Source: Blasia pusilla
Lineage: Eukaryota; Marchantiophyta; Marchantiopsida; Blasiales
Length of the DNA: 64,000 nucleotides
Assembly (NCBI GenBank): GCA_050084515.1
Contig: CM114274.1
Location: 28,520,001 to 28,584,000 of the forward strand
Direction: 5' to 3'
Below, in pieces: positions 22,080-36,226 of the stretch. The stretch's first letter is position 1, and every line of letters begins with the position of its first letter. The notes below the pieces were generated by a model that did no database searches, had not been told where the DNA came from, and was given only the letters and a program-made list of their open reading frames with translations. The position numbers were made by a program, and so were the translations under genes.

Positions 22080-25000
22080 TATCATAGAGCATGGTAGGTT
22101 CTCTTCTACTCCATCTTGACTCAACCTACTTTCCTGTCATGATTACTACTTGTTGATCTAAATCCCCATAGTCCAACACCAAAATGTCTAACAATATACC
22201 CACATAAGGATACAATTGGGCTAATGGTTGATCATCCTCAAGTTCATGTAAAAAAGACGATCTGATCCTTGAGTCAAAAGTTGTATAGGAACTACCATCT
22301 TCTACTCTAAAGTGGTTACCATAAGCTCTCATTTTTTTGTATGAAGTGTATCATCGAGAAGGTGGCATTGACAATTTGACAACCATTTCAGCAATATCTT
22401 CACTTAAGGAAATACACTCTCTAATCTTTACACTTATCCACTTTGAAAACCTAAAGTCACCCATCCTTGTTTCCTTCAACTTTCTGCAAAACAAGCAATG
22501 TTGTGAAATGGTTAGAGTAAAGCTACTTCAATCATTAACACTATCATCAAGAGATTTCAAGCATCAATTTTTCTTAACTCCAAATCATGAATAGAACCTC
22601 AAGAACTAATTTGAAAATGATACTTGTTCCATCCAAGGTGTCAAACATTCACTATTTTGAAGCACTTATGTGTGTGCCACTTGCATGAGTTCCATGGAAA
22701 ATTGTTGTTTGATTCCCACACCTTCCAATACTTCACCATTAACACCTTCATTCTTGCCTGCATCCCAAACTCTTGTTTGTATAGCGTCAAATTCTTGCAT
22801 GTACTCTGCGATGAAACCAAGTGCCTCATTGAGTATGTATCCTTCAGCCATAAAAGCTTCAAGTCGGGCCCGAGATCTGATGTAATTCTTTGGCACACCC
22901 AAATACCTCTCTATAGGATACATCCATCAGCAAGAAATTGGGCCACATATGTCTAGCTCTTCAACAAGGTGGACCATCAAGTGGGTCATTACATCAAAGA
23001 AGGCAAGGGGAATGCAAGGGGAAAGTGGATTTCCATGAGGCAAAGGATGTTGGAAACTTCATCTGATAGGGATTGAAAATCTCAAGGATCATATATCTTG
23101 ACAAAAAGACGTCTAAATATCCTACACAAACGTATAATGGTCGTCCTCATCAAACTTTTCTTTAGACCACGCAAGCACTACGGTAAGAGATGTTGCATGA
23201 ATACTTGTAAATCATTTGACTTGAGAGCACCCAACTTTTTTCCAAGAAGATGTTTCCGTAAGGCCCTAACATAACTACTTGGGATTTTTAGTGTTTCTAC
23301 TCTATGATTGAAAACTTTAATCTCTTCAAGCAAAAGTGCATAATCTTCCTTGGGTTTATACTTTACTAATGCTCTATTGGGATGGGCTTGGAGCCATAAA
23401 TGGGGTCAAATTCCCCGAACCTCCATGTCTTGTCTAACTTTAATAGAATCCTTATTATTCAAGCTAAAGATAGTTTTTAGGTTGTTGTCTGCTACATTCT
23501 TTTCACAATGCATGACATCAAGTGTATGACGAATCAATAAATCCTGGGAAAACACCAAAGTAGGACGATGTGTCAAAAACTAACAAAAAGTTATCAATCT
23601 GAAAGTTACAAAATGACAAAAAATTGGAAATTCGAAGATATCGAAGATTGGACTTACCTTCCAATAAGATAGTTCAAAAAGGATGCTTCGTCGTTGGACC
23701 CCATAAACTTTGTATGGATTTTTTGGAAGTTTGTCACCCCTCCTCTGCCGAACTTTTGGAGTCTCATCAAATAACCCTTTCAACTCAAAAGTCCTTATGA
23801 TATCACTTATAGTCCATATGACCATGGCTTTCAATAAGAACTTCTCTTTTCTCCCAACGGTTTGCTAAAATCACAAGCGATAAATCCTTTCCAAAGTTCT
23901 TGAAACTCTTTTACAAGCGGAGCAAGGTACACATCTAAGTTCTCAGAAGTGCCCGACTCCTTTCCAAGAATAATAAGAGCCAACGGGAAGAAAAACTTCT
24001 TGGTACATAACCAAGGTGGAAGATTATAATTGACTAAGACAACAAACCAAGTAGACCAGAAAGAGTTTTTATCACTAAAAGGGTTCACCCCATCTAAAGT
24101 TAAGCCAAGTCTACAATTCCGGAGCTCTAACTTGAAATCAAGCCAACTCATCAATGTGTCTCCATTGGCGAGAATCTCTCATATGACGTACCATGCCATC
24201 AGAACTCTTATTTTCTACAGTCCATCTCATGATTTCGGCAATCGTCTTACATCTATAAATGCGCTTCAACTTAGGGATAATTGGAAAGTGTCGAAGAACC
24301 TTTAGGGAAATTCTACTTTGACCTACAACTTTATACCTAGGAGAATCACACTTTGAGCCCATATCCAAGTCTTTATACTCTTCATTGAAAAGCATACAAC
24401 TTTTAGGGCAACAATAGATTTATATTTGGTTCAAACCCAACTTAGTTATCAATCTTTTGGCAATGTAATTTTTTTTTGGCACTTTGTTTTCACTAGGTAG
24501 CACTTGCGTTATCAAAACTTTTAAGGATCTCATCCAGAGCTATGTTTGGAATATTATGGACACCACAAATGTTTAAGAAAACCATTGTGAATGCTAATTT
24601 GCTCATCTTACTACCTATAAACAAGGGTTGGCAAACTTCCTTTAGTGCATCTGACTCTCCAATCAAAGCTTCCTCTTCCCCCCCTACTTTTGAGTCATCA
24701 ACCCATGTCTCAAAAGGCAACTCATCCTCATTATGACTTCTATTTGCTGGTTCTCTTGAGTTTGAGGGGTCCTCTTCATGGTTGCACAAAATGGATAAAT
24801 CCTTCCTTAGGACGGACATGGACAAACAAGTATGGACATGTCCACGGACATGGGTTCCAAGAGGTGGGACCCACACTTTTAGTCCATGATGGAAGGCAAT
24901 GCAAGAATGAGAGGAGCAATAAGTGAGGAGGGAGTGGAGATGGAGGGAGGAAGAAATGGGAGAGTATGGAAAATGAAGGCAAGTAAGGGGAATGAAGAAG

Positions 25001-25560
25001 AAGGTAAAGGTGGGGCCTATACGGACAAGTCCTTCCATAGGACGGACATAAGTCCACGGACACGGACTTTGTCCACATGCAACCTTGGTCCTCTTTGCAT
25101 TACTTGTCTGCTGTAAGTAAGGCCTCGTCGATCATCCTATGGATATCCAAGTCTTGATCTAATTCTAGATGAGGAAGACTAGATTGATTCATGATCTTAT
25201 TGCTCTCCTAAACTCTAGGTTCTCTTGAATCAGGGGTAGCCTGATTTGTATCAGGTTGGACAAAATCTAGATTTAATTCCCATTCCTCATCTGACGAATC
25301 ATACTCATCGTGGTTAATCCAAATTCTCTTTGGAGGGTATCTCTTATTCAAAATAAGGTGTCTTTCTATGATGTGGAGGACTCTTCGTTTAATTCCCTTA
25401 CACTCATTACATAAGTCAAGCTTAACAAAACTATATCTAATGAGTGTAAGGGAATTACACTCATTACATAAGATTGATAAAAAAAAGTCATAAGTCAATA
25501 TTCAGTTACTCTCAATTTTGAGATGGAAACATAACTACAACATGATCTTGTGCCTCATAT
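22080..25560 (-). mobile_element. CACTA (En/Spm) transposon remnant with TNP2-type transposase
   Basis: Blocks of a TNP2 transposase run right to left. An N-terminal segment lies near 24,700-24,490 (KMSKLAFTMVFLNICGVHN). The core at 24,395-23,830 includes RLGLTLDGVNPFSDK, NYNLPPWLCTKKFFF and LDVYLAPLVKEFQELW-like motifs. Then come 23,834-23,100 (AMVIWTISDI, followed by an LDVMHCEKN-like block) and 22,960-22,630 (MYPIERYLGVPKNYIRSRAR and AEGYILNEALGFIAEYMQ). A C-terminal YVGILLDILVLDYG segment lies near 22,330-22,130. This is the normal order of plant TNP2/DUF4216-type proteins. Multiple stops and frameshifts make it non-functional. The CACTA terminal inverted repeats were not found. A 311-bp MITE interrupts the N-terminal part. 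Confidence 0.85.
24777..25087. mobile_element. hAT-type MITE inserted in the CACTA transposase
   Basis: The 311-bp element is bounded by an 8-bp target duplication GTCCTCTT (24,769-24,776 and 25,088-25,095). Terminal inverted repeats begin CATGGTTGCA on the left and CAAGGTTGCA (reverse complement) on the right. Both subterminal regions are rich in GGACGGACAT and GGACATGTCC motifs. An 8-bp duplication plus CA-starting inverted repeats fits hAT. It encodes no transposase. A relative sharing the right end is at 9,085-9,540. Confidence 0.75.
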
Positions 25561-27171
<1,611 letters not shown>

Positions 27172-27176
27172 AATAC

Positions 27177-29011
27177 TGTGGAAAATTGCTAAACAAGCAT
27201 AACTGGTGGAAAACGGCTCTCACACACACACACCACCATGGAGAACGAAATTTGCAATGAGAGAATGAATGGAGGCTGGTCCTCTTCTCAATTATATAGG
27301 GTATGTACAAGCAACCATAACCCTAACCCTACCCTTAACCATAGTCTCGAGTTAGACTAACTGTGATTAAATAACCCTACTTAAGATAATCGTGCTTAAT
27401 TAACTAACCAAGATTAAGCTTCCCTACTTCGTGTGAGTACCAAATATAGCGGTTCAGGTGTCTCATGAGCTTGACTGTAACTCAATCTTCAATACTCCCC
27501 CTCAAGCTCATATCGATATCTCTAACGTCTAAATCCCTTTTAAACATCTCAAGCTTATCTCTAGACAATGCCTTTGTAAAGAGGTTAGCAATTTGCTGAT
27601 CTGTACCTATATACACAAGATCAATTTTTCCTGCAAGCACTTTCTCTCTGATAAAATGATAGTGCACCTCAACATGCTTTGTACGAGCATGAAACACAAG
27701 GTTGTTAGCAAGCTTGATGCTATTAATATTGTCTGCATATATTACACTAGGTCCTAATTTACTAACACCAATATCAACAAGTAATCGATGAAGCCACAGC
27801 GCCTCACATGCTGTATTGGTTGCTCCTTTGTACTCAGCCTCTATTGAAGTTAAAGCAACTATAGGTTGCTTCTTTGAAGCCCAACTTATAGTTGCGCTTC
27901 CCAAAGTAAATGAATAACTAGATGTGGAGTGTCGATCAGACACCCTTCCTACCCAATTAGCATCTGTGAATTCCTGTAATTGAAAACTCAGAGAAGGTTC
28001 AAATTGAAGCCCGAATTGAATAGAGAATTTCACATAGGGCACAATCCTCCTCACAGCATCAAGATGAGGTTTTCGAGATGCTTGCATAAACTGGCTCACT
28101 AGGCCAACAACATAGCTCAAAACTGGGCTGGTTATTGTTAGATAGATCAAACTTCCAACCATGCGCCTGTACATATTAGAATGTGCAAGCAGCTCTCCTT
28201 CATCCACTCTTAGTTTCACGCTCTGGTCCAACGGTGTAGAGATTGGCTTACAAGTCGTCAGATCATATTTTGAAATCATATGAAGAGCATATTTTCGTTG
28301 TAGTAACCACATGCTCTCTCCAAGCTTGATAAACTCAATACCAAGGAAGTACTTGAGTTCTCCCTAGTCCTTCACATCAAATTCTGCTTGTAACTTAAGC
28401 TTGACTTGTTGTACCATTTCTTCAGTACTCCTAGTAATCAAGAGATCGTCAACATACAACACAATGAGAATTGTATGATTTTGTCCTCTCAAGACATATA
28501 ACGAGGAGTCAGAATCACATACCCTAAAACCCAACTCTTATAGGACGTATGTAATCTTGCCATACTAAGCTCTTGGAGCTTGTTTGAGCCCGTATAGAGC
28601 TTTCTTCAACCTGCACCAAGAATTTCAAGTGATGTTCTCCTCCCGCTCTGATACCATGTGGAAAACTGCTAAACAAGCATAATTGTTGAAAAACGACTCT
28701 CACACACACACACCACAATGGAGAACAAAATTTGCAATGAGAGAATTGAGTGGAGGCTGGTCCTCTTCTCAATTATATAGGGTATGTACAAGAAACCCTA
28801 ACCCTACCCTTAATCATAGTCTCGAGTTAGACTAACTGTGATTAACTAACCCTACTTAAGATATCGTGCTTAACTGACTAACCAAGTTAAGCACGATATC
28901 TTAAGCACGAAGTAGGGAAGCTTAACCAAGTTAAGCTTCCCTACTTCGTGTGAGTACCAAATGTAGCGGTTCAGGTGTCTTATGAGCTTGACTGTAACTC
29001 AATCTTCAATA
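27177..29011 (-). mobile_element. Internally deleted Ty1/copia element with both LTRs
   Basis: LTRs lie at 27,177-27,494 (318 bp, 3' LTR) and 28,657-29,011 (355 bp, 5' LTR), flanked by the 5-bp target duplication AATAC (27,172-27,176 and 29,012-29,016). The primer site TGGTATCAGAGC, complementary to initiator Met tRNA, lies at 28,656-28,645 directly after the 5' LTR. A purine tract (TTGAGGGGGAG) precedes the 3' LTR. Only the RT C-terminus and RNase H remain, so the element is 1.8 kb against about 5 kb for intact copia. The deletion runs from just after the primer site into RT. Confidence 0.93.
27482..28610 (-). pseudogene. copia RT C-terminus and RNase H
   Basis: The upstream part (about 28,610-28,313) has KALYGLKQAP and the YVDDLLIT active-site block but contains in-frame stops. 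The 276-residue open frame 28,312-27,482 covers the RT thumb (MVGSLIYLT) and the copia RNase H, with TDANWVG, SIEAEYKGA, the ADNINSIKLA strand and a C-terminal DLVYIGTDQQIANLFTKAL segment. The stop codon falls 10-13 bp inside the 3' LTR. Gag, protease and integrase are absent. Confidence 0.9.
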
Positions 29012-29052
29012 AATACTTATGTTTCAACTAGATTGTTGAAGCTTGACCCAAC

Positions 29053-29053
<1 letters not shown>

Positions 29054-29141
<88 letters not shown>
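29054..29141. repeat. (GA)n microsatellite, about 44 units
   Basis: An 88-bp uninterrupted AG/GA tract, 38 bp outside the copia target duplication. It is the second long GA tract within 3 kb. Confidence 0.98.
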
Positions 29142-29143
<2 letters not shown>

Positions 29144-29865
29144 ATGATGAGACTCCCAAACTCACTCGTTGCCCAGACAAACACCTCTCACGACTACGAA
29201 AATAACCAAAACCCTCAATCTCCAACGCGCGAACCAAATTACGCTGGCGCGAACAAGGCGGAAGAAATAATGTGCACGTGTACCAAATTAGGGTATTCTT
29301 TGCTAGCATGGCTAGCATTCTTAGTGGTTATAAAATAACAACTAAGTATAGTCATATTTACACGTCATATTATGAATTAAATTTTAATGGCAACTAACTT
29401 CTCCCTCCTAGCCACCTCTTAGTTGTATTCCACTAATCTAGTCAATTTTTATGGCATGTCATTGATTTTTTTAATTTTATGGGTTATTTTTTCAATTATA
29501 ATAAAGAAAATTCCATGTCATATAATGTAGTCATTTTTAGTAACTCCTTGCCACTATATTACGCCAAGTAGGACTCTCTAGTTGCATGTAGTTGTATTTT
29601 AGTCTTAGAGAGTTCTAGTTGTAAATGACTTAGTGCTAAAAGCACCATATTCCTTCTAGTACATGAAGTAGTAGAATTCATCTTTTTGGACATCGAATGA
29701 GTAATACTTTACCCCATATTATAGTAGGTCCTAAAACCGATTAGTTTACAACCTTAAACACTTATTAATATTAAACCCTATACCCCAAGCCATAAAGCCC
29801 AAACCCAATCTCATACAACCTTATACTCTCTAATTCTACTAAATTAAATGCCATAATATAGTGAA
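29142..29865. other. AT-rich spacer
   Basis: No gene recognised; stops are frequent in all frames. Confidence 0.5.
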
Positions 29866-30365
29866 CGGCGATAAACCCTAATCCATGAGCCCTAAGTCAT
29901 AAACCCTAAATCCTAAGCCTAAGCCAAAAATCCTAAACCCTAAGTCAAACCAATTAACCCCAAGCCTCAGCCAAAAATCCTAAACCTTAAGTCAAAGCGA
30001 CAAACCCTAAACCCTAAGCCTGAGCACTCGAAACCCTAAACCCTAAGCCAAAAATCCTAAATCCTAAGCCTAAACACTCAAAACCCTAAGCCCTATGTCA
30101 TAATACCTAACCATGATATCCTAATCCTAAGCCATTAACCATACGCCCTTATCCATAAACCATAAACCCTCAACCCTAAATCCTAAGCCTAAACACTTAA
30201 AACCCTAAGTCATAAACCCTAAGCCTAAACACTTAGAACCCTTAACCCTTAACCCAAAGTCATAAGCTTTAAACCCTAAGTCTATGCCAAAAAACCCTAA
30301 ATCCCAAACCCTAAGCCAAAACACTAAAAACCCTAAACCCTTAGCCTCAACATTTAAAAACCTAT
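29866..30365. repeat. Degenerate interstitial telomere-like repeats
   Basis: Roughly 500 bp of CCCTAAA-type heptamers mixed with variants such as CCTAAGCC and CTAAACACTT, all on the same strand. This is the Arabidopsis-type plant telomere motif (TTTAGGG) in decayed form. It lies deep in repeat-rich DNA with no chromosome-end features, so it is interstitial. Confidence 0.8.
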
Positions 30366-33300
30366 GCCCTAAGTCTTGGATCATTATACTAGATCCTATT
30401 AATTCATTAGTCATATAAAAAAAAATATAGATCACTCTCAAGGGTCATTCCCCCCTTGGAATGTCAAATAATGAAGGGGAGAATATATTTACTATTCCAA
30501 GCCATACACCTCAAGTCATAAGCCCTAAATCTTCAGACACACACACTTGTATAATGACATATTAATGAATAATCATACTAGAACAAAACTGGGTTTTCTA
30601 AAAGACCACAATTATCGAGATTGATGTTCAACCAAAAACTTCTAGCCTTGGGAAGAGCCAAAAGGCTCAACCCCCAACTTGTAACTTACATCACAATAGT
30701 CACATATAGTCGCACAAAGTGTACTCGCAAAGTAGTCTAGTAGTGGTTTTGCAAGATAACTAAAAGTTTGAAAAGTGGACCCAAATATCTTCCGCGCATA
30801 ACAACTACAATCTTAGTTAGAGGATTAGCGGGTTTTTTGGATGTTACTTCGTCCTAAGATTTCGGATGAGGTTGGCAAGATGTCCGTTGCGTCGGGAACA
30901 TCGTCTTTGACAATTTCCCTATTTTGGTCTTTTTCAGTGAGGTAACTCATTGACCGAGTCAACGGTTATCCGGTAACCTATGCATGAAAGTTATTGTTTG
31001 GAGGCTATTTTTGAGGAAGAGCCTTTTCGCTCTTCCTAAGGCTATAATAGAGGAAGAGATGGATTTCCCAAGCCATCTTTCGCATGTTGGGCCAAAGGAA
31101 TACCTCTCTTGGTTGTGTATGAAGAAATTAGGATGCTAGCATCTGGATTCCCTCATAGTAGAGGGTGGATGTGGCTCAATATGCCGATGTAGATTCAAGA
31201 GTGGAATTTTAGGTTGGGTGAGCCATTTTTACTCTAATTTTTTATTGTAGTCTTGATGCATATGCATAAGTATAGTTCGTTTATGGGTGGATTGTGTAGC
31301 GATATGTATGCACATGACAATTCCTTTACAGTGACATATGCTTGATAGTCAGCTTAGTATATTGTTTCATATTTTTATTTCTAAAAATGAGTTTAAATAT
31401 GTTAGGAGAATTTCATTTTTATAGGCATAGGAAATTAAAGTCTCTTGCAATGGGAGATTGAAGTTATAAAAATAATTTCCTTTTTCAAATTTTTCTCAAA
31501 AAAATTGGTTAAAAAAATTTAACATATAATGTGAAAATTTAAAATTTATTTATATATGATGTAAATAAGAATGAAATATGAATTTGAGTAAATTTTCATA
31601 AGTTAGCTAGCATTACTAATTCACTAACTTAGTATCTAAAACTTATAAGGTTCTCACTTTTGCATTTGAAGTGGTTCTTTAACAAAATATGGATATTAAA
31701 TATATTCATTTCTAGATTCTTTACACCCTTTCAAGTATTTTCCGTCAATTTGAATTCTATAAGAATCTCTTCTAAACATGAATAGAATTTTTTTTATCAT
31801 ATTGACTTGATCTCTCAAAGAAAATGATGTCTTCAATTAAATTTTTTTTAGTAAATTCATTATAGGTACTAAAAAAATATTTAAAATATAAATCAAGACT
31901 TAAAAAAAATAATATCATGAAAAGTATCTAAAAAATAGAGTCTAAAGTTTGATAGCACAATGTCCCTTGAACTAATCCATAAAAGCTCAATTTTCTGATA
32001 ATCTAAATACTAGTTGAAGGATGCAAATTTTTTTAATTCTCCTCTATTTGACACTAGTTGCAACCAATGAACATGGAGATCTGAGTAATCATAGTTGATT
32101 AAAATCCGGAATTTCTGTTTCATTTAAATTTTTTAAAAAGAAACTTGGCAGATATAGGAGGTTTCCTTGTTTTATAGTTCTAAGCTGCCAAATACCGACA
32201 ATGTACTTGTGGAAAACTCCCCTATCTGAAAACCTAAAAATACTATTGGGTTCATGTAGGTAAGAAGGTGTAAACATCAACCTGAATTATTAAATAGGGA
32301 TACGTGCATGACACAATGTCTTATGGGTATTTACAAGTAAAAATAAAAAAAAATGAAAGGAGTATGTTTTAAAGTAGGCTGTGGGTGATATTTAATTTTC
32401 CAATTCCCTCTCTCAAACCCATGTGTTGACACCATATGAGCCCTTAGAAGAGGTGTCAACACCATATGAGCCCTTATAAGCCCTTATAAGGGTTTCCCCA
32501 AACCTTCTCCTCTCTTAATTATATAGATTTAATAAAACTATAAAATACCATAGCTAGTGCATCCATATCATATGATGAAAAATTTGCAAAAAACAAAGGA
32601 AGTTTGGTTAGGATTGCCAAATTCTTATTAGTAGTAACGTAAGAATTATTATGTTCCCTCACTTACTATTTCTATTAGTATAATTCCCGTGCCCTCACAG
32701 GTGAAAAATCACCCGTGAGGGAAGGGCATGCACTCTTACACTCTTAGGAAGCGGGCCGGCACGTGTAAATACCAAAACGAACACGTGTCATAACTTGAGA
32801 TCCGTCCTCTTTTAATAATCTAGATTATTTTTTAGATAAATTTGTTATACACGGAGTCCTTTATATACCTAGTTGGTGACACCGTAAGTTTAAAGAGGTT
32901 CAAATCTTATAAAAACTTCGCTCACAAATTGGATCAAGAGAAATAGAACACAAATAGGATCCATGAAGGCCTAGGAAGACCAACGAGGTCTTCTTAGGCG
33001 TCCTAATTCTTTTTTGAAATTTCATGTTGTACATTCAAACATAAAACTTCGACATCAATAATTGTAGTGACAAATTATGAAAGGACTTTTAAAACATTCA
33101 CACACAAAAAGCCAAGTCATTTGTAAAGTGGGTCCAAAAGTGCGAAAACTCTTCTGAACAAACGACCGGACTACGTCACTACTAGTGTAGACGCCTAACC
33201 TACACTCTTCCCATTAGGTCTCGTGACACCTGTCCGTGGCCCCAAATACTCGTATAGGGAAGCTCGACCATTGACTCTTCTGCGCTAAGTCAAAGCGCCT

Positions 33301-33998
33301 CATGAGTTCGAAGTTGAAAAATGGATCTACGAGGAGACTAGCTACCCCACCCCACTTGCCATCCAACCATTTATCAATCCCATGCAAGGCTCAGTGGGTG
33401 GCCGTAAGATCAGATATCAATCAAGAACTTTTCAACAATGTCTACCTAGCCCTGATAGTTCTTACGGTAGCAACAAATGGAGGCAACTTGGATGGTGTGG
33501 AGGTGCTCACGTCAACTTTGGGGTTAGGGATGTATGGGTACCATAGGGTTATCTGGCCAGCAAGAGTCACGTTCATTCCGGAGGCCCAATTTCCATTCGA
33601 GATCGCTTCTCGATCTGAGGTTGGGAGTGGGGGCGGTTTGAAAATAAGTATATCTCCAGCCATTGCAATACCAATTGCATTCCTAAACCGAATCAAAATT
33701 AAAAAAACCAGAATTAAATTAAATTTATTTGAAAGTAAACTTGAATTGCAAGAAAACCCAAAACGGAGTTCTTGATGAATCAGATTATCTACTAGAATTT
33801 CATGTGCACGTGGAAGGGTGGGATCGATCTTCCGGAATTTTAGTGAAAAGTCTTCCACCACCACTCTCTTCCAAGATGCTCATGATCTCTACATGGGTCG
33901 TACTGGCATTTCGCTTCGTAAGCGGAAATGAATAAAAAAATTCAAAGCTCGGATCAAAGTCTCGGATTAGCGACAAGCTGGGATTTTCCAATGGATAC
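30366..33998. other. Long gene-poor AT-rich region
   Basis: No supported gene. A duplicated block with GACACCATATGAGCCCTTA lies at about 32,428-32,490. Overlapping open frames on both strands at 33,302-33,864 have no recognisable domain; the minus frame could contain an exon preceded by an acceptor-like site, but nothing confirms it. Confidence 0.45.
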
Positions 33999-34049
33999 GA
34001 CAGGTCCCAATAGGAACGTGTATACGACACGTTCCTATTGGGACCTGTC
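33999..34049. repeat. Perfect 23-bp inverted repeat (hairpin)
   Basis: Arms 33,999-34,021 and 34,027-34,049 are perfect reverse complements around a 5-nt loop. The arm begins GACAGGTCCCAATAGG. It lies about 180 bp downstream of the peroxidase 2 stop codon, so it could be in its 3' UTR or be a foldback remnant. Confidence 0.95.
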
Positions 34050-34226
34050 ATCCTTTATTAGTGACAGGTCTCGGCAACGAAGGTCACCTTACCTGACACC
34101 TGGTGTCCTCCTGCGCTACACCTGTCGGCCCTAATAATTCGATCTAACTAACATTGAGAGGGAGGCCTCTTCCCTTAACCCGTGCGTGGCACGGCCAGCG
34201 ACTAGTCGCTAATCTGAAACTCTTCA

Positions 34227-36081
<1,855 letters not shown>

Positions 36082-36218
36082 GTCGAAATATGTCTCGACT
36101 TGGTCCTCCAAATTTGTGTTTGAAGTAGACAATCTTCCACAATATGAAGCTTTTGTGAACCTTCTTACACAAACCAGATGGACCCAGGATGCCCTGAGGA
36201 ATTCCACTACCGCGCTGG

Positions 36219-36226
36219 GTTTTATA
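36219..36226 (-). promoter_or_regulatory. TATA box of peroxidase 2
   Basis: TATAAAAC on the minus strand, about 140 bp upstream of the start codon at 36,081, comparable to the peroxidase 1 promoter. Confidence 0.55.

Noticed and set aside
33302-33864. Gene at 33.3-33.9 kb
   Set aside because: Open frames of similar length exist on both strands with no recognisable domain or clear splice structure, so neither could be preferred.
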